A DNA stretch of 9,731 nt from Paracoccaceae bacterium (GTDB lineage Bacteria; Pseudomonadota; Alphaproteobacteria; Rhodobacterales; Rhodobacteraceae): contig WFTU01000063.1 of the NCBI GenBank assembly GCA_015485375.1, positions 1 to 9,731 of the forward strand, written 5' to 3'. The notes under the pieces were generated by a model. The model was not told the DNA's origin. It ran no database searches and saw only the letters and a program-made list of their open reading frames with translations. Made by a program: the position numbers and the translations under genes. This document shows positions 5,584 to 9,731 of the stretch, piece by piece (the stretch's first letter is position 1; every line of letters begins with the position of its first letter).

Positions 5584-6890
5584 AGAGAGCCGACAATGTC
5601 GGTCGCGCGGCCGGTCTGGCGGGTCGCATCAAACACGGCGTTCCAGTCCACATCGGCATCAGTCGTGGCCTCCAGAACATCGCGCAGGTGCTTCCCGTCC
5701 CGCAGGGCGGAATGCACGGCCTGCTTGACCTTTTCCTGTGCTTCAGGTCGCGGCATATGTTCGGCGAGGGCAAAACTGGCGGCCTCGGCAAATATGGTGC
5801 CGGATGTGGCGGCGATATTCGAAAGCATGCGCCCGGGGTTTGGTTGCAGGTTTCCGGCAAGCGTGATTGCGTGTTGCAATGCCACTCCGGTTGCGATGCA
5901 GATTTGCGGCAGGACCAGCCATTCCTGTGCCCAGGCGGTCCCGTCACGCTGCTGGGCGTGAATTTGCGACTGGTGAATCTGGCCGACGATACCGGCGGTA
6001 AACCTGCCCATTGTCACCAGCGTTTCGGCCGCCACCGGATTGGATTTCTGCGGCATGGTCGAGGACCCGCCGCCTTTTCCCGTGTCGATCTCGGCCACCT
6101 CGCTTTGAGACAGCAGGATAACATCCTGCCCGATCTTGCCCAGACTGCCCGCGATCAGGGACAGCAGCGCGGCAAGCTCTCCGATGCTGTCACGCGCCGT
6201 ATGCCACGGGCCTTCGGCAACGCCCAGCTTCAACGCTTCGGCCAGCGCCCGTTCGGTTTCACCGGCTTTGCCGCCCAGTGCGGAAGCCGTGCCCGACGCA
6301 CCGGACAGGCTGACGACAAGCAGACGGCCGCGTAACCGGGCAAGCCGTTCCCGATGCCGACGCAGCGGCAATACCCAACCTGCGACCACCGCGCCGAAAG
6401 TTGTCGGCGTCGCAATCTGCGAGCGGGTCCGTGCAGCCATAACCACATCCCGGGTTTCTCTGGCAAGACCGGTCAGCGCCCCCTCCAGCGACTCCAGCCG
6501 CTTTTCGACAAGCGTCACGAACTGGCGCAACCGCAGAACCAGCGCGGTGTCCATAATATCCTGGGATGTCGCCCCCCAATGCACATACTGCGCATGTTCG
6601 GGTGCCTCCATAGCCTTGCGGAATGCCTCCACCAGCGCCGGAACAGGCACGCCGTCCCGTGCCATTCCGTCAGCCAGCGCGGCGGGGTCGATCTGCACCT
6701 CCATCGAGCTTCGCTGGATGAAGAAGGCCGAATCCTCGGGGATAACACCCAGTTCGCCCTGAACTTTGGCCAGCATGCCCTCGACCAGCAACATTGCCCG
6801 CACCTCGGCGCTGTCGGAAAACAGGGCAGAGGTCTCGGGGTCGCCGTAGAGTTTGCGGAAAATCGCGCTGTCGAATGGGGAAAAACTCAT
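5580..6890 (-). CDS. pcaB: 3-carboxy-cis,cis-muconate cycloisomerase
   Basis: PcaB converts beta-carboxy-cis,cis-muconate, the ring-cleavage product of protocatechuate, to gamma-carboxymuconolactone in the cytoplasm. It is 436 residues, usual for the long form of the family. It belongs to the fumarase/aspartase superfamily: it shows HWGATSQDIMDT (104-115), the helical core, and the signature loop GSSTMPQKSNP (275-285) with Ser276/277, Lys282 and Asn284. The start ATG at 6890 is three bases after the BKACE stop, with GAGGA inside the end of that gene as ribosome binding site. It is last in the pca operon and overlaps the end of the opposing MBL gene by CTAG. Adenylosuccinate lyase and argininosuccinate lyase share the superfamily, but the pca context and overall sequence favour PcaB. 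Confidence 0.94.
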   Translation of the reverse strand: MSFSPFDSAIFRKLYGDPETSALFSDSAEVRAMLLVEGMLAKVQGELGVIPEDSAFFIQRSSMEVQIDPAALADGMARDGVPVPALVEAFRKAMEAPEHAQYVHWGATSQDIMDTALVLRLRQFVTLVEKRLESLEGALTGLARETRDVVMAARTRSQIATPTTFGAVVAGWVLPLRRHRERLARLRGRLLVVSLSGASGTASALGGKAGETERALAEALKLGVAEGPWHTARDSIGELAALLSLIAGSLGKIGQDVILLSQSEVAEIDTGKGGGSSTMPQKSNPVAAETLVTMGRFTAGIVGQIHQSQIHAQQRDGTAWAQEWLVLPQICIATGVALQHAITLAGNLQPNPGRMLSNIAATSGTIFAEAASFALAEHMPRPEAQEKVKQAVHSALRDGKHLRDVLEATTDADVDWNAVFDATRQTGRATDIVGSL

Positions 6891-6893
6891 GGA

Positions 6894-7727
6894 TCAGGTC
6901 CTCAATGGAACTTGCAGTATGTCGCGCGCCTGCTGCCAGGTGGCCACGGGGCGTTCGTATTGCTCGCAAATATCGGCGGCCCGCCGTACCAGCGCCGCAT
7001 TTGAAGGGGCGAGGGTGGTGCGATCAAGGCGCATGTTGTCCTCCAACCCTGTGCGGGTATGGCCTCCCGCCGCGATACACCATTCGTTAACGATCACCTG
7101 TCCGGCTCCGACACCGGCCGCGCACCACTGTGCGTCGGGCACCAGACGGTTCAGGGTTTCGATATAGAAATCGAACACCTGTTTATCGACCGGCATGGCA
7201 TTTTTCACACCCATGACAAACTGCACATAAAGCGGCCCGTTGATGCGCCCGTCGCGCGCCATTGCGGCCGCCTGAAAGATGTGCGAAAGGTCGAATGCCT
7301 CGATCTCCGGTTTCACATCGTATTTTATCATTTCGCTCGCCAGCCATTCCACAAGGTCCGGCGGGTTCTCGTAAACTCGCGTCGGAAAGTTGTTGGACCC
7401 GACTGAAAGCGAGGCCATGTCGGGGCGCAGGGGTAGCATCCCGCCACGCTCCGCACCGGCCCCCGAGCGTCCTCCGGTGGACATCTGCATGATCATGCCC
7501 GGGCAGTGTTTACGGATTTCCTCTTGCAGGCGCGCGAATTTTTCGGGGTCGGACGAGGGCGTTTCGTCCTCGTTACGCACATGGCAATGGGCAATGCTGG
7601 CGCCGGCCTCGAAGGCCTCTTGCGTGCTTTCGACCTGTTCGGAAATACTGATCGGCACCGCAGGATTGTTTTCCTTACGCGGAACCGAGCCGGTGATGGC
7701 AACGCAGATAATGCAGGGATTGGTCAT
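6894..7727 (-). CDS. BKACE / DUF849 beta-keto acid cleavage enzyme
   Basis: Members of this zinc-dependent TIM-barrel family condense a beta-keto acid with acetyl-CoA, giving acetoacetate and a new CoA ester; the founder, Kce, acts on 3-keto-5-aminohexanoate in lysine fermentation. This 277-residue protein is full length. CVAITGSVP (8-16) opens the first strand. HCHVRNEDETP (47-57) supplies zinc ligands His47 and His49, and Glu229 in RTGLEDN is the third. STGGRSGAG (83-91) resembles the substrate loop. The start is the ATG at 7727, with GAAGG six bases upstream; the 53-codon extension lies inside the upstream gene. It overlaps the hydrolase stop by ATGA and lies three bases before pcaB. In this operon the obvious substrate is beta-ketoadipate, which would give succinyl-CoA plus acetoacetate. 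The substrate is inference; the family call is strong. Confidence 0.92.
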   Translation of the reverse strand: MTNPCIICVAITGSVPRKENNPAVPISISEQVESTQEAFEAGASIAHCHVRNEDETPSSDPEKFARLQEEIRKHCPGMIMQMSTGGRSGAGAERGGMLPLRPDMASLSVGSNNFPTRVYENPPDLVEWLASEMIKYDVKPEIEAFDLSHIFQAAAMARDGRINGPLYVQFVMGVKNAMPVDKQVFDFYIETLNRLVPDAQWCAAGVGAGQVIVNEWCIAAGGHTRTGLEDNMRLDRTTLAPSNAALVRRAADICEQYERPVATWQQARDILQVPLRT

Positions 7728-8443
7728 GTCGAACCTTCGGCAAGTGTATCCAGAATACGCCCCAGTGTTTCGGGGCAGGCAAAAAACGGCGAGTGGCCGC
7801 AATCCAGCCGGATGATATCCGATTCCGCCCAGTCCCGAACCATTTTTTCCTGCTCTTCGGGCGGAATTGTGTGATCGTCCTGACACAGAATGTAGCTGCG
7901 CGGAACTTCGGCGTGGTTTTCACCCAATGAAACCCTTGTGCGCTGGGGCAGAACGGATTCGGCACACAGACGGGGCAGTGCGTAGACAATCAGGTATTCG
8001 GGGCAGTCGTGATAGAACACGCTGCCGGCACGCGCCGGGTCGGCCGTGTAGCTCATCCTGTCCTCGGCCATCCGCACCGCGGACAATATCGGCTGACGTT
8101 CGGCGCGTTTGCGCATGGAAACCAGATCGTCGCCATCCTCGGGCGCATAGGCACAGACATAAACCAGCCGTGCGACTTTGTCCGGCGCCCGCTCGGCCAC
8201 GCTGGCCAGTGTGATGCCGGCAGCGGAATGTCCGACCAGCACAACCGGTGCCCCGAGGTGCTCGATCTTTGCCAACACCGCATTGACATATAGGTCGAGG
8301 GTAATTGCGCCCACAGGCGTTTGATCCGCCCCATGCCCCGGCAGGTCCATCGCGCTGACCTCGTGTCCGGCAAGATACGGCAGAACCTCGCGCCAACACC
8401 ACGCGCCGTGGCAGGAGCCGTGAACCAGAAGGATTCTTGCCAT
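7724..8443 (-). CDS. Alpha/beta hydrolase, methylesterase-like
   Basis: This 239-residue protein has the alpha/beta-hydrolase fold with no signal peptide. The oxyanion loop is VHGSCHGAWCW (7-17), the nucleophile elbow VGHSAAG has Ser73, and the acid is probably Asp190 in CQDDHTIP. The catalytic base is His217 in CGHSPF. The HGSCHGAWCW and CAYAPEDG segments resemble the plant methylesterase / hydroxynitrile lyase type, not the classical PcaD sequence. Placed between pcaG and BKACE, it could be the beta-ketoadipate enol-lactone hydrolase, or it could de-esterify methyl or other esters that feed into the pathway. Its ATG shares one base with the pcaG stop (TGATG), and no Shine-Dalgarno is seen close upstream, so it probably depends on translation of pcaG. 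The reaction is not determined by sequence alone. Confidence 0.88.
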   Translation of the reverse strand: MARILLVHGSCHGAWCWREVLPYLAGHEVSAMDLPGHGADQTPVGAITLDLYVNAVLAKIEHLGAPVVLVGHSAAGITLASVAERAPDKVARLVYVCAYAPEDGDDLVSMRKRAERQPILSAVRMAEDRMSYTADPARAGSVFYHDCPEYLIVYALPRLCAESVLPQRTRVSLGENHAEVPRSYILCQDDHTIPPEEQEKMVRDWAESDIIRLDCGHSPFFACPETLGRILDTLAEGST

Positions 8444-9042
8444 CAGATATCGAAAAACACGGTCTCGCCGTCGCCCTGCAGGTGGATGTCGAAAGTGTAT
8501 TCATGCTCGCCGGTCTTGCGCCCGATCAGGGTTTTGACCCGTTCGAACAGCTCGATCCGTCCCAGAACCGGATCGGCGGAATTATCCTCGTCCTCGAAAT
8601 ACATGCGGGTGTGCAGGCCGATATTGATGCCGCGCGCGACAATCCAGAAGGTAATATGCGGCGCCTGTTTGCGCCCGTCGGTGAAGTTCGTCGGGCCGGG
8701 TTTGACCGTCTCGAACAGAAACTCGCCGGTGTCCTGATCGGCGGGGCAGCGGCCGAAGCCGCAAAAGGCGGGGTCGTTGCCTTCGTTTCCGTCATAGATT
8801 CCGTTCGCGTCCGCCTGCCAGATTTCCACCAACGCATCCTTGACCGGCGCACCGGTGCCGTCGAATACGATACCACGCACAGTGATCCGCTCGCCCTTGG
8901 TGTTTTCAAAAAGCATGTTCGAACCGAGGTCCTCGGCATACACCCCCTCGATGCCGCAGAAATTCGGGGTGCACCCGATGTGGACATAGGGACCGGCGGT
9001 TTGCGACGGGGTTTCGCGGTAGATGTGTTTCATCATTTCCAT
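8443..9042 (-). CDS. pcaG: Protocatechuate 3,4-dioxygenase alpha subunit
   Basis: PcaG is the non-iron subunit of protocatechuate 3,4-dioxygenase, which cleaves the ring between the two hydroxyl carbons. It is 199 residues, normal for the family. TPSQTAGPYVHIG (11-23) is the typical N-terminal motif, VRGIVFDGTGAPVKDALVEI (55-74) is the intradiol core, and APHITFWIVARGINIGLHTR (127-146) covers the region facing the active site, with Arg137 placed like the arginine that contacts the substrate carboxylate. The iron-binding tyrosines are absent, as expected of the alpha chain. The ATG at 9042 is six bases after GGAGGG and shares one base with the pcaH stop. A second ATG at codon 4 is also possible. 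The adjacency to pcaH fits the equal stoichiometry of the subunits. Confidence 0.96.
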   Translation of the reverse strand: MEMMKHIYRETPSQTAGPYVHIGCTPNFCGIEGVYAEDLGSNMLFENTKGERITVRGIVFDGTGAPVKDALVEIWQADANGIYDGNEGNDPAFCGFGRCPADQDTGEFLFETVKPGPTNFTDGRKQAPHITFWIVARGINIGLHTRMYFEDEDNSADPVLGRIELFERVKTLIGRKTGEHEYTFDIHLQGDGETVFFDI

Positions 9043-9731
9043 CAGTTTCCCTCCAGCCGGTTTTCAAACATGGTCGATCGCCTGCCGCGCAGTATCACAT
9101 CGAAACGATAGACCAGCGCATCCATGGGCAACGAGGCTTTCATGTCCAGCTTTGCAATCAACTGCTCGATTCCCGCCTTGTCGGGGATGGTCGAGACGAT
9201 CGGACATTTCCAGATCAGCGGATCGCCTTCGAAATACATCTGCGAGATCAGGCGCTGCGCGAATCCCGACCCGAATAGCGAGAAATGGATATGCGAGGGG
9301 CGCCAGTCGTTCACCCCGTTCGGCCAGGGATAGGGACCGGGCTTGATCGTGCGAAACCGGTAGGAGCCGTCGAGCGCCGACACCGTGCGCCCGCAGCCAC
9401 CGAAATTCTCGTCCAGCGGTGCGAGGTAGCCGTCCTTCTTGTGCCGGTAGCGCCCGCCGGCATTGGCTTGCCAGACTTCGATCAGAACATTCGGAACCGG
9501 ATGGCCGTTTTCGTCGTAAATATGCCCCTCGACGATAATCCGCTCGCCAATCGGGAGCCCTTCGCCCTTGGCGTAGTTTAGCACCAGATCGTTGTCGAGC
9601 GGGCCGAGCATGCTGTGCCCGAACCGAGGGCCGGTTTCCTCCGACGGCGTAGTCGGCGACGACAGGAGCGGATGGGTCGGCGAGCGTTTGATGCTGGTCT
9701 TGTATTGCGGCGTCAGGGCAGGGGGCTGCCA
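9042..9731 (-). CDS. pcaH: Protocatechuate 3,4-dioxygenase beta subunit, 5' end beyond right edge
   Basis: PcaH carries the non-haem Fe(III) of the dioxygenase that turns protocatechuate into beta-carboxy-cis,cis-muconate. The frame is open from the window edge, and 229 residues are visible. They begin WQPPALTPQYKTSIKRSP, the typical PcaH N-terminal region, so only about 10-15 residues are missing. All four iron ligands are readable: Tyr in GGRYRH (bases 9447-9449), Tyr in GPYPW (9330-9332), and the two His of RPSHIHFS (9291-9293 and 9285-9287). EETGPRFGH and GPLDNDLVLNYA are further hallmarks. The internal ATG at 9611 is not the start, because conserved PcaH sequence continues upstream of it. 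It heads the visible operon; its promoter, any pcaC/pcaD and a PcaQ-type regulator would lie to the right. Confidence 0.97.
   Translation of the reverse strand, partial: WQPPALTPQYKTSIKRSPTHPLLSSPTTPSEETGPRFGHSMLGPLDNDLVLNYAKGEGLPIGERIIVEGHIYDENGHPVPNVLIEVWQANAGGRYRHKKDGYLAPLDENFGGCGRTVSALDGSYRFRTIKPGPYPWPNGVNDWRPSHIHFSLFGSGFAQRLISQMYFEGDPLIWKCPIVSTIPDKAGIEQLIAKLDMKASLPMDALVYRFDVILRGRRSTMFENRLEGN

Noticed and set aside
7728..7886. 53-codon N-terminal extension of the BKACE gene
   Set aside because: It lies inside the hydrolase gene in another frame, and family members begin close to MTNPCIICVAITG.
8437..9111. 224-codon open frame on the plus strand
   Set aside because: It is an exact antisense shadow of pcaG with no recognisable motif.
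9042..9611. Start of pcaH at the internal ATG at 9611
   Set aside because: Typical PcaH sequence (ALTPQYKTS, EETGPRFGH) continues in frame upstream to the window edge, so the real start is outside.

Overview
The window looks like chromosomal DNA of an alphaproteobacterium, most likely a Roseobacter-type Rhodobacterales. The grounds are high G+C coding sequence, tightly packed genes, the style of the purM, histidine kinase and acyl-CoA dehydrogenase proteins, and a protocatechuate (pca) operon carrying a beta-keto acid cleavage gene. The taxonomic call is inference from protein character; no database was searched.

Layout, left to right. The 5' part of purM (minus strand) runs off the left edge. 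A 105-base gap follows, then a tRNA gene with a CAT anticodon on the plus strand with its own sigma70-like promoter and a probable terminator. Next is a plus-strand pair: an ACAD10/11-type acyl-CoA dehydrogenase and an aminoglycoside-phosphotransferase (APH)-family kinase, one base apart. The kinase gene runs tail-to-tail into an EnvZ-like sensor histidine kinase (minus) that has no response regulator in view; their ends overlap by 17 bases. A LACTB2-like metallo-beta-lactamase-fold gene (plus, TTG start) diverges from the kinase and converges on pcaB with a 4-base CTAG overlap.

The right-hand 4.1 kb is one compact minus-strand operon. In transcription order it is pcaH (its start lies beyond the right edge), pcaG, an alpha/beta hydrolase of the plant methylesterase type, a BKACE (DUF849) beta-keto acid cleavage enzyme, and pcaB. 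Neighbouring genes overlap by 1 to 4 bases or lie 3 bases apart, so all five are probably translated from one message. PcaHG opens the protocatechuate ring and PcaB cyclises the product. The hydrolase is a candidate for enol-lactone hydrolysis. BKACE could convert beta-ketoadipate plus acetyl-CoA directly to succinyl-CoA plus acetoacetate. That would replace the usual CoA-transferase (PcaIJ) and thiolase (PcaF), neither of which is in the window; pcaC and pcaD are not seen either and may lie upstream.

The two most interesting elements are this possible re-wired lower beta-ketoadipate pathway and the dehydrogenase/kinase pair. The pair is the two-gene equivalent of the fused eukaryotic ACAD10/ACAD11 proteins and of the kinase and dehydrogenase steps of the lva levulinate pathway, which suggests catabolism of 4-hydroxy acids through a phosphorylated acyl-CoA.
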